Below, in pieces: positions 12,082-22,669 of a stretch of DNA of 64,000 nt. The notes beneath the pieces are model-generated. The model was given only the letters and a program-made list of their open reading frames with translations, searched no databases and had not been told where the DNA came from. Position 1 is the stretch's first letter, and each line of letters opens with the position of its first letter. Made by a program: the position numbers and the translations under genes. This DNA comes from Theocolax elegans (taxonomy: Eukaryota; Arthropoda; Insecta; Hymenoptera; Cerocephalidae): the NCBI GenBank assembly GCA_026168455.1, contig CM047429.1, forward strand, positions 2,539,720 to 2,603,719, in the 5' to 3' direction.

Positions 12082-13332
12082 ATGGGTCACCGTCAATCGG
12101 ACAGACCATGGCAGCTGATATCAGGAGATATCACCGGCCCGCTTCCACGCTCTAGCCGAGGATACAAATACATCCTAGTATTCCAGGATTTATTCACGCG
12201 CTGGATTGAAGGAATCCCGATAAGAAAAGCTAACGCAAAGACGATAGTCCGTGAGCTTCACGAACGAGTGATGAACCGGTTCGGCACCCCGGAAGTATTT
12301 TATTCGGACAACGGGACCGAGTTTAAAAATAAACTCGTGGACGAATACCTCGAAACTATGGGAGTGGATCATTCGACGACACCCCCTTATCACGCGCAGG
12401 CCAATCCTGTTGAGAGGGCCAATCAGACACTTAAGACAATGGTGGCGTCGTATATCCAGGATAATCACAGCGACTGGGACGACAAGCTGCCAGAGTTAGT
12501 CTTTGCTCTAACTACAGCGGTGCAAAGTTCTACTGGATGGAGCCCGACTATGCCGAACTATGGTCGCCAACCCGAGGCGCCTAGTACAGCTCGTCAAGAG
12601 CAAGACCGGCATGCATAGCAACAGTTTGAGTTCCGTAGACTGCAGGATTGGAACGACAAAATCAAACAGTTGCCAAGACTACACGAGAACGCAAATCGTC
12701 AGTCGGCTGCCAGTAAGGCCCGGCAAGCCGAAATCTTCAACTCACGACGAAGGCCAGCGGAATTCGAGGTAGGAGATCTGGTGTGGAAACGCAACCGGAT
12801 CCTCTCGTCTAGCGCACAAGGTATCTAGGCTAAGCTTGCTCCGAAATACACAGGGCCAAATCTGATCATCAGTAGGAAAGGTATGAATACATATGTCATA
12901 CAAGATGATCAAGGGGACCCAGAGATATCTCATATAGAGCATCTGAAGAGATACGTCCCCGAAAATGATGTAGAGTCAACTGAAGAGGATAAACGTGAGC
13001 AATCTCAATCGCCGTGGGATCAACAGGCGACGTGCGACCCGCCTGTAGCGAGCGAATGCTCCTCTGCGAGGGAGAAGAATGCGAGCGAGTCCCCTGGCGA
13101 GGGAACTCGGGGTAATCCGCGTAAGACGTCACCTACGTCGTTAGATAGGTCCCGCGTTACCAGACGTCAGCGTGGTCGTCCTCGGAAAGCAACCGCGACC
13201 GTAAAGCGCCGATCACCCATAGAGCGGTCTGCCAATGCAGATTCTGAACCAGTTCCCCCGAGACGAGGACGAGGGCGTCGTCCAGGCTCACGAACGAGCG
13301 GACGTAACGCGCCAGCAGCGGCCGAATGCTGA
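12082..13332 (+). pseudogene. pol: Gypsy-K pol: integrase core and C-terminus
   Basis: From the ATG at 12082 the core shows the DDE triad: Asp16 (SGDITGP), Asp76 (YSDNGTEF) and Glu111 (ANPVERAN). SSTGWSPTMPNYGRQ follows. In-frame stops at 12616 and 12826 interrupt the C-terminal domain (FEVGDLVWKRNRIL, then KYTGPN). The frame ends at 13330 after a long Arg/Pro/Ser-rich tail containing RRQRGRPRK, an AT-hook-like basic motif. All three catalytic residues survive, but the stops inactivate the protein. Confidence 0.9.
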
Positions 13333-13561
13333 GGCGGCCTTTAAAGAAGCTGCCTTTGAATACAGGTTAACCTGTAGCCACAGCCTTCACTGAGCGGAAC
13401 GGGAGGTTCTGACGAACCTAGTTGTCCGCTCTGCCGCTGCAACGAGATCAATCGTCTGAAACAGTTTCCTCGCATCCTGATAAACCTGATCAAGAGCAAC
13501 TCGTTAACCCTCTTTCCCGTTCCTTGAGATACAGAGTCCACATACAGAGTATGTGGAATCT

Positions 13562-13571
13562 GGAAGGGGGG
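13562..13571 (+). other. polypurine tract
   Basis: GGAAGGGGGG lies immediately before the 3' LTR, the expected site for plus-strand priming. The 230 bp between the pol stop and this tract shows no other gene. Confidence 0.8.
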
Positions 13572-13880
13572 TATAACGGTAAGCGAGTTACCGATCAGGT
13601 AAGCAACGCGAAAGAGGATATACAGCGCGGCGCGCGCACGAACGCGCGAGAATCGTGCGCGCCCAGCTTTAAATACCGAGAGAGTTCGCGCGCGCGCGGC
13701 AACAACAACGTGTTGGTGACCGGCATTGACTGTTTTACGGGATAAAAGGACGAAAGGACTGGTGTGCTTTGTGTGTGGGTGTGAGAACCTTCTCCCCACT
13801 AACCTCCACGTCGGCGTGTATAGCAGCACGTCTCACAGGCAGTGAGAAAAAGAGGCACGCTGTATCCAGCCTTCTCGACC

Positions 13881-13916
<36 letters not shown>

Positions 13917-14690
13917 CACGAGTACGAGCTCTCTCTCAGTGGCACAGCCTTTTCCCGCCGAAGCGAGATATTCAAATACGCGGTAAGTGGTGCACCACGT
14001 TTAGACCCGCGTGTCTACCTAATATTTCTTGTCCCGATTTACCTGGTACGGTCCAGGTGAGGAAACGTTTCTCCTTTCCCCCTCTCGTGACAAATCCCGC
14101 ACGGGTAGACAGGTCGGTGTTTCGCGGGAGCCACTTCACGAGAGAAGGCGCGCGTGACGTAGGAAGCTTCTACGTCAGAGCTCCCTACGTCTGAGATACA
14201 TACGTCACGCTGTATGACGTATAGCTATCAGGTTAAGCAGGCGATCATTCCCGGATCGGTTGCTCGCAACTTTGCAGTTAAAAAGATTTTAACTAATTGT
14301 TATGACTCCCCTTCAATTGTTAATGTTGATTTATTGTTTGTTTATTAATATTTAATTGTTTATTTAATAAATCGACTCGGCGAGACGATCTTTCTCGCCG
14401 ATTAACGTAAGATATCAATTGTTGATAGTGTTTTACCGGTTACTGTCCTATCCTACGAATACCGCCCTCTCGGTACCCACTAGGGTGTTTATCCTAGTTA
14501 GCAATTTTAGGCATAGGGCCCAACACACGGTATCTAAGTCAAACGAGGTGTTTGACGTTGTTAACGGCATTGCACAGGAATCAAAGTGATTCCCGGCCGC
14601 ATCGTTGGACTGCACACTTAAGGTTGGTAAGTTGGGACAAATCGGGCCTAACCGTGGGCCTTACATTTCCCCAGTACCCACCCCGTTACA
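13572..14690 (+). repeat. Gypsy-K 3' LTR
   Basis: It begins TATAACGG (TGTAACGG in the 5' LTR, one substitution) and ends CCGTTACA. It is nearly collinear with 4644-5760. A longer GA run (13887-13913), an extra 11 bp or so near 14475 and one fewer internal duplication distinguish the pair. The differences indicate an old insertion. Confidence 0.92.
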
Positions 14691-14694
14691 TCTT

Positions 14695-15441
14695 ATAGAA
14701 GTATACAACAAAAAAAAATTATTGTCAATAATTGACTATTATAGCTGTATAGGTTAGAAGGAGAGGGAAAATGAATTTTTTTTTATATATTATTTTAACC
14801 AGCGTACACAAAAAAAACTACTATACATAACCAATATTTCAAAAGCAGTGCAAATAAATTATGATAACAAAAACAAAATTCTATTTCCGTGCACGTGCTT
14901 AATATACTTGCTGAAAATCGCCGTCAAAATGGCCGACCGGCTTCTTCCGGGTGTGTGCGAGCTTCCTGAAGGAAAAGAAGGGCAATATGGCCGCCTTTTT
15001 GCGTCGCGCTTCGACTCTTACAGTAATTCTATTCACTCGCTTTTTACTACTAGAAAATACTATTATTTACGTCATTTTAATGCTGAACTATTAATTTATT
15101 TCGCTATAACAAAAAGATCCCTTAAAAACAACCACGTTGTGCGCCAATGTAACGTTGCACTGGGGATCAGGGTGCAAGTTAATAAGGGTCAGGTATTGGT
15201 TGATATTAATATAAATTAATTAATATTTTTATCGGTCTTACAGTCAATTATATGGGCAATCAGATTGCCCCTACTTATAATCACCCCCGAAGAATCTATA
15301 AAAATAAAAATAAAAAATATAAAATATAAAAAATAAAAACACTAACTAAACATAAAAACAAATTATTAATAAAGCAATCTGACTGCCCCCCTGCACCAAA
15401 AATCTACTAACCCCAAATATGATGTCCGACGTTTCGAGCTC
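14695..15441. other. spacer with a possible LTR/primer-site scar
   Basis: No gene is visible. At 15133-15175 the minus strand reads ...CGTTACA followed by TGGCGCACAACGTGG, which looks like an LTR end next to a mutated tRNA-Lys primer site. The LTR-like words recur at 18032-18051. A short ORF at 14848-15219 has no recognised motif. Confidence 0.4.
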
Positions 15442-16113
15442 TATATAATAAATAATAAATAACTCAATAAATAAATAAATTAAATAATTAAAATTACCGT
15501 GCGCTTGACCTCTTACAAAAATATAACCTATAATATAATTTGTAAAGGTCTGAGCCAGGTTATAAGCTTCCTGTTTTGTGCCAGCAAAAACCAGTTAAAC
15601 CTTGCATACACTTACAAATAATTTATTTTTACCGATAAATTTCCACCAGGTTATGTCGCGCTGTGTCGCGTTCTTCCGTTCCTCTAGGTGGCGCTAGTTA
15701 CTTAGTTTGGTCCAAACTACCCAATTTCCAAGTAACGTTGGTCGGTCTATCGATTCCGTTCGAAAACCCACCAAATTTCCAGTTTGTGCGACCTTTTTCT
15801 AGTGGCGCCACCTATGTTCGACCAGGAACCAATTTCCTGTGTCTACTAATAAGTAGTCAAGACGAGAAATATAAAAAAAAATTTTATTTGTTATAAAAAA
15901 ATTTTTTATTTGTTTATAACAATTCTATTTGTTAATAAACAAATCCCGATTCGAGGGGGAACGAAAGAGTATCGAAATATACTTCACAATATCGAAACGT
16001 GACTGCTGACCTCGTTATTGTTTGCGAGTTATCCAATTGTTAATTAACAATATTATTAACAATTGAACAACTATTCGTGCTTGTTGATTTTTCCGATGTC
16101 CTGTATCCCAAAT

Positions 16114-16130
16114 CCCCACGTTGGGCGCCA
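16114..16130 (-). other. primer-binding site, tRNA-Lys type, copy 2
   Basis: This is the complement of TGGCGCCCAACGTGGGG, 2 nt from the LTR end at 16133, identical to the site at 5763. Confidence 0.85.
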
Positions 16131-16132
16131 GT

Positions 16133-17126
16133 TGTAACGGAGTGTGTACTGAGGAAATGTAAGGCCCACGGTTAGGCCCAATTTGTTCCAACTTACCAAC
16201 CTTAAGTGTGCAGTCCCACGATGCGGCCGGGAATCACTTTGATTCCCGTGCAATGCCGTTATCAACGTCAAACACCTCGTTTGACTTAGATACCGTGTGT
16301 TGGGCCCTATGCCCAAAATTGCCAACTAGGATAAACACCGGAGAGGGCGGTATTCGTAGGATAGGACAGTAACCGGTAAAACACTATCAACAATCGATAT
16401 TTTACGTTAATCGGCGAGAAAGATCGTCTCGCCGAGTCGATTTATGAAATAAACAATTAAATATTAATAAATGAACAATAAATCAACATTTGCAATTAAA
16501 GGGGAGTCGCACCGATGACCACCCCCGAAGTTAGCGCGAAAACATGTAGTTAAAACCTATTAACTAACGAGTTACGAGCAACCGATCCGGGAATGATGAA
16601 GCTTCCTACGTCACGCGCGCCTTCTCTCGTGAAGTGGCTCCCGCGAACCACCGACCTGTCTACCCGGGCGGGATTGGTCACGAGAGGGGGGGAAAGGTGG
16701 AACGCTTCCTCACCTGGACCGTACCAGGTAAATCGGGACATGAAATATTAAATAGACATGCGGGTCTAAACGTGGTGCACCACTTACCGCGAATCTGAAT
16801 ATCTCGCTTCGGCGGGAAAAGGCTGTGCCACTGAGAGAGAGCTCGTACTCGTGTATCTCCCTCTCTCTCTCACTCCAACGGCTGAGAAGGCTGGATACCC
16901 CTTGCCTCCTTTTCTCACTGCCTGTGAGTCGTGCTGCTCTGCACGCCGACGTAGAGATTAGTGGGGAGAAGATTCTCACACCCACACACAAAGCACACCA
17001 GTCCTTTCGTTCTTTTATCACGTAAAACAGTGAATGCCGGTTACCAACACGTTGTTGTTACTCTCAGCTGAGCGCGCACGATTCCCGCGCGTTGCTTACC
17101 TAATCAGTAACTCGCTTACCGTTATA
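16133..17126 (-). repeat. Gypsy-K copy 2 LTR
   Basis: This minus-strand LTR matches 4644-5760 at both ends, with the U3 edge mutated to TATAACGG as in 13572. It is about 120 bp shorter. Most of the TGACGTA cluster is missing, with one site left near 16606. Confidence 0.88.
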
Positions 17127-17139
17127 ATATATATTAAAT

Positions 17140-17196
17140 AAATATTCCGCCGCACACACGCACACATACACAAACACACACACACACTCGCGCGCG

Positions 17197-17234
<38 letters not shown>

Positions 17235-17262
17235 ATGATATATAAAACATATATATATGTTT
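17140..17262. repeat. compound (CA)n/(CG)n/(TA)n microsatellite
   Basis: Runs of CACACA, CGCGCG and about 17 TA repeats follow each other. A further AT-alternating tract occurs at 17325-17341 and a short GGCGGC run near 17290. Confidence 0.85.
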
Positions 17263-18051
17263 GTTGAATCCTGAATTCTTAGACACGGTGGCGGCGGCGA
17301 CGGCGGCGAAATATTTATATATTACAGATATATATATATATTGTGATATGGCAGTTTGTAATGCATGTCACTTATAGAGTATATTCGTTGGTTGTAAGAA
17401 ATCATTCCAAAGTCCCGTGGCTTATAAGGAATAAAGAAGCGTTCACTCGAAATCTAGCTAAGCCAGACCGTGAGAAAAGAGCTCGGACTTTTAGTTATTG
17501 ACATGCGCGCACACACAAACACTCTTACAGAAAATTTTCTAATTCCTTTGAAAACCTTGCAGCTTCTTAAAAATCCTTTTAGCACCGAGCTGTACCATGT
17601 CCGTATATTATTGTACTCGAGCTTCTACCAGTAAGCCGCACTTAAAATAGATATTAAAAACGAGGACACATTCGACATTAATTTGAGTGTGATATAAGGA
17701 ACCATTACCGCTTGTTTGGTTTTCAAGCTGTTCCTGTATACGTTATTAATGTCGAGCTTCCAGAATGGCATGTTGATTATAACGTGCGAGAAGGAGAGAG
17801 AGAGAAAGAGAGCAGTGGCGCTATACGCGCGTCGGATCGGCCGAGTCAAGCGGAGGAGATGGGACTGTTGTCTGGATCGCGATTGTGTTAGATAAAATTT
17901 GCCGCGAGAACGCGGCTGACGACCGTGACTAGTTTGTTCGTTTAGTTATTGTATTATTATTTTATTAGTTTCAAATTCTCTAGATACGAATAAAAAGTGT
18001 TGTTTATTTTATTGTATGGGAGCCGTTCACCCTGATCCCCAGTGAACGTGT
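17263..18051. other. unassigned, possible LTR end at the right edge
   Basis: I recognise no protein. The stretch 17900-18051 has an LTR-like look (AATAAAA near 17989, then CACCCTGATCCCCAGTG near 18033). The last motif is the complement of one at 15153-15173, suggesting a second fragment of the same unknown LTR family. Confidence 0.3.
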
Positions 18052-18708
18052 TTTAATATATATATGGGTGGTTCTCTGTGACATCGAAGATGAAAAAATA
18101 AATATTGCTATAACTATGGAAATTACTTTTTTGGTAAAATTTTCTGAACTTTTCATTAAAAATTCTTTTAAAGTCATAAATTTATGATGTCACATTCTTG
18201 TACGCCATTTAGACCTTAAATAGTGAAAATCAGCAATTCTGCTCCAGACACTGGAAACCTAATGCTGCCTAACAGATGTCTTTTTATAGTCAGAAACTGC
18301 CTATAAATTTCCAGAGTGGGTCTAGGTCATTAAGATAACTTATGGTCAAAATATCTGGGAAAAGTGTCCAAAATATTAATAGAAATGTATATTTGTTGCC
18401 TTATGACGATGAATCTATTAGCATGATCATTGAAAAAAAATTTATACACTTAGCTTGGAGTGGTAGAAAAGTATCTTGTTTCAGTATCCATCTAACCACC
18501 TGTAAGCTGCTAAAAATACAAATATTATTATACAATTATAAAAAATTAATTTTTAAACGTTTATAATGCTGGATTTTCAATTAGACAACCAATTTAAGAA
18601 TTATCATACTAATCTGAAGGATTACGATAAAAGTATCAACATTATTATTATTAATATTTAGCAATACATTGTTTGAATTTCACAAACTTGTGACTGTCAA
18701 TTAATCAT

Positions 18709-19893
18709 ATTTGACTTGAACTCGCAAAGGAGCGAGTTTGTCAAGGGTAGGAGAGGGTACGCAACCCTGCGGGATTCAAAGGGGAAGGGAAATTAAATGG
18801 AATAAATTTATACAATATGTTGATTAAAAGAATATGTATGGGCTTGTGTGTAAAAGTATGTGTGTGAGTGTAGGTGGTGTGAGGTTTGTAGTATGGAGGT
18901 TGGAGGACTTCACGGGCTTGCACTGTTTGCGACGGGTCGCAACCGCACCGTCCGTTCTGTCTAGAGCGTTACCACGGGGCGCAGGGTGGCTAACCTCGGA
19001 GGCACCCTCAGATTTGCAGCAAGTACGTGAATGCACGACCGCACCGTTTGATCGGGTTGGAGCGCTAGCAAGAGTCGCAAAGTCGCTTACCTCGGAGGAG
19101 TCTCACAGGTTTGCAGCGAATGCGAGAATTGCAGTACTGCACCACCTGGTTAGACTTGAGCGCAAGTTGCGTCGTGCAAGATCGCTGTTTAGAGGAGTAA
19201 CACAGGTTTGCTGTGTTTGCGTTGACGCGATTAGCAATACCTGTAGAGGTTAGAGCGTCAGCGGTAAGCGCCAGTCGCTACCTCGAGTGAAAAGGAAGGA
19301 TGTCGGAAGTATGGCTGACGAGTAGCCTGGTAAATGTACGTATACGGAGTTGTGCGTGACGCGGTTCGCGGCTACGCGTTCGGAGACGTCCGTTTCCGAT
19401 CGTGGCGCGAACGATGAGGCGCGAGCTCTACGGGAGCTACCGTGACCAGGCGAGAGCGGAATTCGCGGACACGAATGCTACCTGGCGAGCACGGCGAGGA
19501 GCTCGTTTAGCTCACGCAATGGAAGTCTCAGGAGAGGTCTACTCTTGTCAAAGAGTCAGGCCGAAGACGATGCGCGGTCGAAACGTGAGGCCGAGTGTTC
19601 CGTCCGGAGAGCAATGGCCGAGTGACTGCGTGAAACGTCGAGACTGAAGGGTCCATGTGTCGAGGATGGGCCGTCTGTTCCGTCCGGAAGGCAGACGCTG
19701 ACTGTCTGAATTTCGGGGACTCGCGGCGCGCGAGCAGCGGCGGTCGGCGGCTGGCCGCTCGAACGGGCGAATCAGCGGAGGGGTTTTCTCGCGAACGGAT
19801 CGACGGTTGAATTTTCGCGAATATAAAAACTGTTGGGAAGAGTCGAGAGAAAAAAAAAATTAATACTAGGAATACGTGTTACGCATACGTCAT
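18709..19893. mobile_element. GC-rich insertion within the foldback arm
   Basis: This 1185-bp block has much higher GC than its surroundings and sits between two copies of ATTAATCAT (18700-18708 and 19894-19902). The foldback arm's homology is interrupted exactly here. It contains two or three imperfect 100-bp units (around 18980 and 19085, sharing ACCTCGGAGG and TTTGCAGC) and two TGTTCCGTCCGGA words. A 139-codon open frame (18834-19253) spans these units, but I see no domain. It could be an LTR-like or promoter-bearing insert; function unknown. Confidence 0.5.
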
Positions 19894-19940
19894 ATTAATC
19901 ATTATAATCTCAGATCTGATTTGTTGATATATTTTTTGTA

Positions 19941-20325
19941 TTAACCATTTGACTGCGGGGTGGTCGATATATCGGCCACTTAAACTACACAACATATTTA
20001 ATGTGTTTAGATCAATTTTGATGGTTTGAATGTATATAAAATAGTTTTATAATTCCTCAAAATATTATTCATCTTGAAAATAGGTATTTCAAGGTCAAAT
20101 TTCATCCCTAGTACAAGTGAGAATTTTAGAGTGATTTCGTTCTTAATTTTATATACTGTTAATAAAAAATACTTTAAAAAATCACTGCGGTATCCTTAAC
20201 CTTAAAATTTACAGTCAAGGTCATATTGTATTTTATTTGCATAAGCGAATCTAGCTTTTGAGCGTTATTGATGATGTCAAGACGGGAAAAAACTAAAAAA
20301 AATCCTAAAATTATCTTTGTTCACG
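19941..20325 (+). repeat. TTAA-associated repeat end, copy 1
   Basis: From TTAA at 19941 the sequence CCATTTGACTGCGGGGTGG runs on for about 380 bp and matches 26880-27275. The CC start directly after TTAA suggests one end of a piggyBac-like element. The opposite end was not found, so it is a truncated copy. Confidence 0.6.
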
Positions 20326-21892
20326 AACATCTCTCTTTCAGGAAATACACCAATTGATTATTTCAATTACTTTTGTGATTCTTCTTTGCTCACAAAAATT
20401 GTAGAGGAAACCAATCGTTACGCAACTCAAAATCCCATAACCCGTTCTTCGCACATATACTTTTAAAGACATAAATATAAAACCCAAAATACTTGTAAAG
20501 ACATAAATGTATGCTGTCACACTCTTGTAAGCCATTTAAACTTTAAATAATGAAAATCAGCAATTCTTCTCCGGACTCTGGTATCCTAATACTGTCTAAA
20601 AGATGTCCTTTTATAGTCAGAAACTGCCTAAAAATTTCCAGAATGGGTCTAAATCATTAAGATCACTTATGGTCAAAATATCCGGGAAAAGTGCCCGAAA
20701 TATTGATAGAAATGTATATTTGTTGCCTTATAACGATGAATCTATTAGCATGATCATTGCAAAAAAATTTGTGCACTTACCTTGGAGTGGTAGAAAAGTA
20801 TCTTCACTTGTTTCAGTATCCATCTAATCCCCTGTAAGCTGGTAAAAATACAAATATTATTATAAAATTATAGAAAATTATTTTTTAAACATTTATAATG
20901 CTGGATTTTTAGTTTTACATCCCTTACAAGAATTATAATACTAATCTGAAGGATTACAATAAATATATAAACATCATTATTACAATAACTGAATATAGGT
21001 ATTTAATACAAAAAATATATAAATAAATCGGATCTGAAATTATAATGAGTAATATGATAACATGACAGTGACAAGTTTGTGAAATTCAAACAATGTATTA
21101 TTGAATAACAATAATAATAATAATGTTGATACTTTTATAGTAATCCTTCAGATTAGTATTGTAATTCTTGTAAGGGTTTAAAACTAAAAATCCAGCATTA
21201 TAAATGTTTAAAACATAATTTTTTATAATTGTATAATAATATTTGTATTTTTAGCAGCTTACAAGGGATTAGATGGATACCGAAACAAGTGGAGATACTT
21301 TTCTACCATTCCAAGGTAAGTGCATAAATTTCTTTGCAATGATCATGGTAATAGATTCATACTTATAAGGCAACAAATATACATTTTTATTTATATTTCG
21401 GGCACTTTTCCCGAATATTTTGACCATAAGTGATTTTAATGATTTAGACCCACTCTGGAAATTTTTAGGCAGTTTCTGACTATAAAAAGACATCTTTTAG
21501 ACAGTAATAGGTTACTTGAGTCCGGAGCAGAGTTGCTGATTTTCATTATGTAAGGTTTAAATGGCTTACAAGAGTGTGACAGCATACATTCACGACTTTA
21601 AAAGTATTGTTAATGAAAAGTTCGGATAATTTTACAAAAACAGTCATAGTTATGTTTTTAGTGAAAAATGCATCCCCTGGGAGCTAAAAATTCATGAAAA
21701 TGGGCATATAATGCAAAAAAGTGCTAAAATGTCAACTTTGACTCTCTGTAACTTAAAATAATGGCCCAGAAAAAATCTGAAAAAATTAAGGAGAACTACT
21801 GGATACCTCTAAAACATATTCCCACAGTTATAGCAATATTTATTTTTTTCATCTTTGATGTCACAGAGAACCACCCATATATATATATATTG

Positions 21893-22297
21893 TAACAGGG
21901 TGGGTACTAGGAAATGTAAGGCTCCCGGTTAGGCCCAATGTGGCAACTTATTAACCTTAAGTGTGCAGTCCCACGATGGGGCCGGGAATCACTTTGATTC
22001 CCATGCAATGCCGTTAGCAACGTCAGACACCTCGTTTGACTTTAATACCGCGTATTGGGCCCTATGCCCAAAATTGCCAACTAGGATAAACGCCGGAGAG
22101 GGCGGTATTCGTAGGAGAGGACTAAGACCGGTAAAACGATATCAACAATCGAGATATTATGTTAGTCGGCGAGAAAGATAGTCTCGCCGAGTCAATTGAT
22201 TAAAGAAACAATTAAATAATACTAAATTAACATCAACAATTTAAGGGGAGTCGTACTGATGACTACCCCCGAGGTCAGCGCGAAAACAAATTTTTAA
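21893..22297 (-). repeat. Gypsy-K-like LTR, 3' half
   Basis: Starting TGTAACAGGGTGGG, this matches the terminal 400 bp of the Gypsy-K LTRs (minus orientation), including the GGTATTCGTAGGA and GGCGAGAAAGAT stretches. Homology ends near 22297, and the sequence beyond differs from the Gypsy-K U3. Confidence 0.75.
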
Positions 22298-22635
22298 CAC
22301 TTATTGATTCGAAGGAAATAAAAACTCTGCAATTCCTTTGGCTCGAACTGTTTACTTTGAATTATTTGTGTTCTGTATATAAATTAAACAAATGAACTGA
22401 TGAACTAGAACAAGTGAACTGATAAACGAAACGTATGAACCGCGCTGGTCCGCTCTAATCCAGCCGCGTCGGTTGTGTTGATTGCCCCTTGCAAGAGATG
22501 ACTTCACCGGTCAGTTGGCCGTTGCGTACTGACTCACGCGCGCACCGGGGTCCCGCGCGCAGCCGTCGCGCCCCGAGCGCCACCCTGCACGGAGGAGGGA
22601 GTAATCTGACGAGAATACGGGTTTTTGACCCGACA
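22298..22635 (-). repeat. possible BEL/Pao LTR segment
   Basis: On the minus strand, pol ends at 22670 and is followed by a purine-rich stretch and then TGTCGGG at 22635, a plausible polypurine tract and LTR start. The segment down to 22298 has no other homology here. Either a BEL LTR was cut by the Gypsy-K-like LTR, or this family has a U3 unrelated to Gypsy-K but a shared end. Confidence 0.35.
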
Positions 22636-22669
22636 TCCCGCCCGCCTCGTTCCTCGAACGAAGGATGTT

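Larger units (their letters stand above)
4644..14690 (+). mobile_element. Ty3/gypsy LTR retrotransposon 'Gypsy-K', complete but dead
   Basis: This is a 10,047-bp element bounded by two LTRs of about 1.12 kb and flanked on both sides by TCTT (4640-4643 and 14691-14694), a 4-bp target duplication typical of Ty3/gypsy. Internal order is primer site, leader, gag, protease remnant, reverse transcriptase, RNase H, integrase, polypurine tract. No envelope-like ORF follows pol. Multiple stops, frameshifts and a protease deletion show it is inactive, and a 1.56 kb inverted-repeat element sits inside gag. The 5' LTR carries a 43-bp-scale internal duplication near 5320-5395 that the 3' LTR lacks. Confidence 0.92.
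15442..17126 (-). mobile_element. Gypsy-K copy 2, 5' end only
   Basis: On the minus strand this contains an LTR (16133-17126), the same tRNA-Lys primer site (16114-16130) and about 670 bp of the same leader, in that order. Homology to the copy at 4644 stops near 15442 within a TTTA-rich stretch, so gag and pol are missing. It lies opposed to the first copy, so the two form an inverted repeat about 1.4 kb apart. Confidence 0.88.
18066..21876. mobile_element. 3.8 kb foldback element with TA-rich target
   Basis: The ends are inverted repeats starting GGGTGGTTCTCTGTGACATC at 18066 and ending with the complement at 21876, both embedded in TATATA. Long arms of 600 bp or more pair imperfectly. A further forward copy (20497-21060) and reverse copy (21061-21600) form an inner palindrome centred near 21060. 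Three related short ORF-like stretches (18342-18566 +, 20603-20827 +, 21269-21493 -) are repeats of this arm and not genes. There is no transposase. TA target and terminal repeats fit a Tc1/mariner-type or other TA-targeting MITE, but the family is unknown to me. Confidence 0.75.

Noticed and set aside
18834..19253. 139-codon ORF in the GC-rich block
   Set aside because: GC-rich sequence keeps frames open by chance, and the ORF spans imperfect DNA repeats without a domain.
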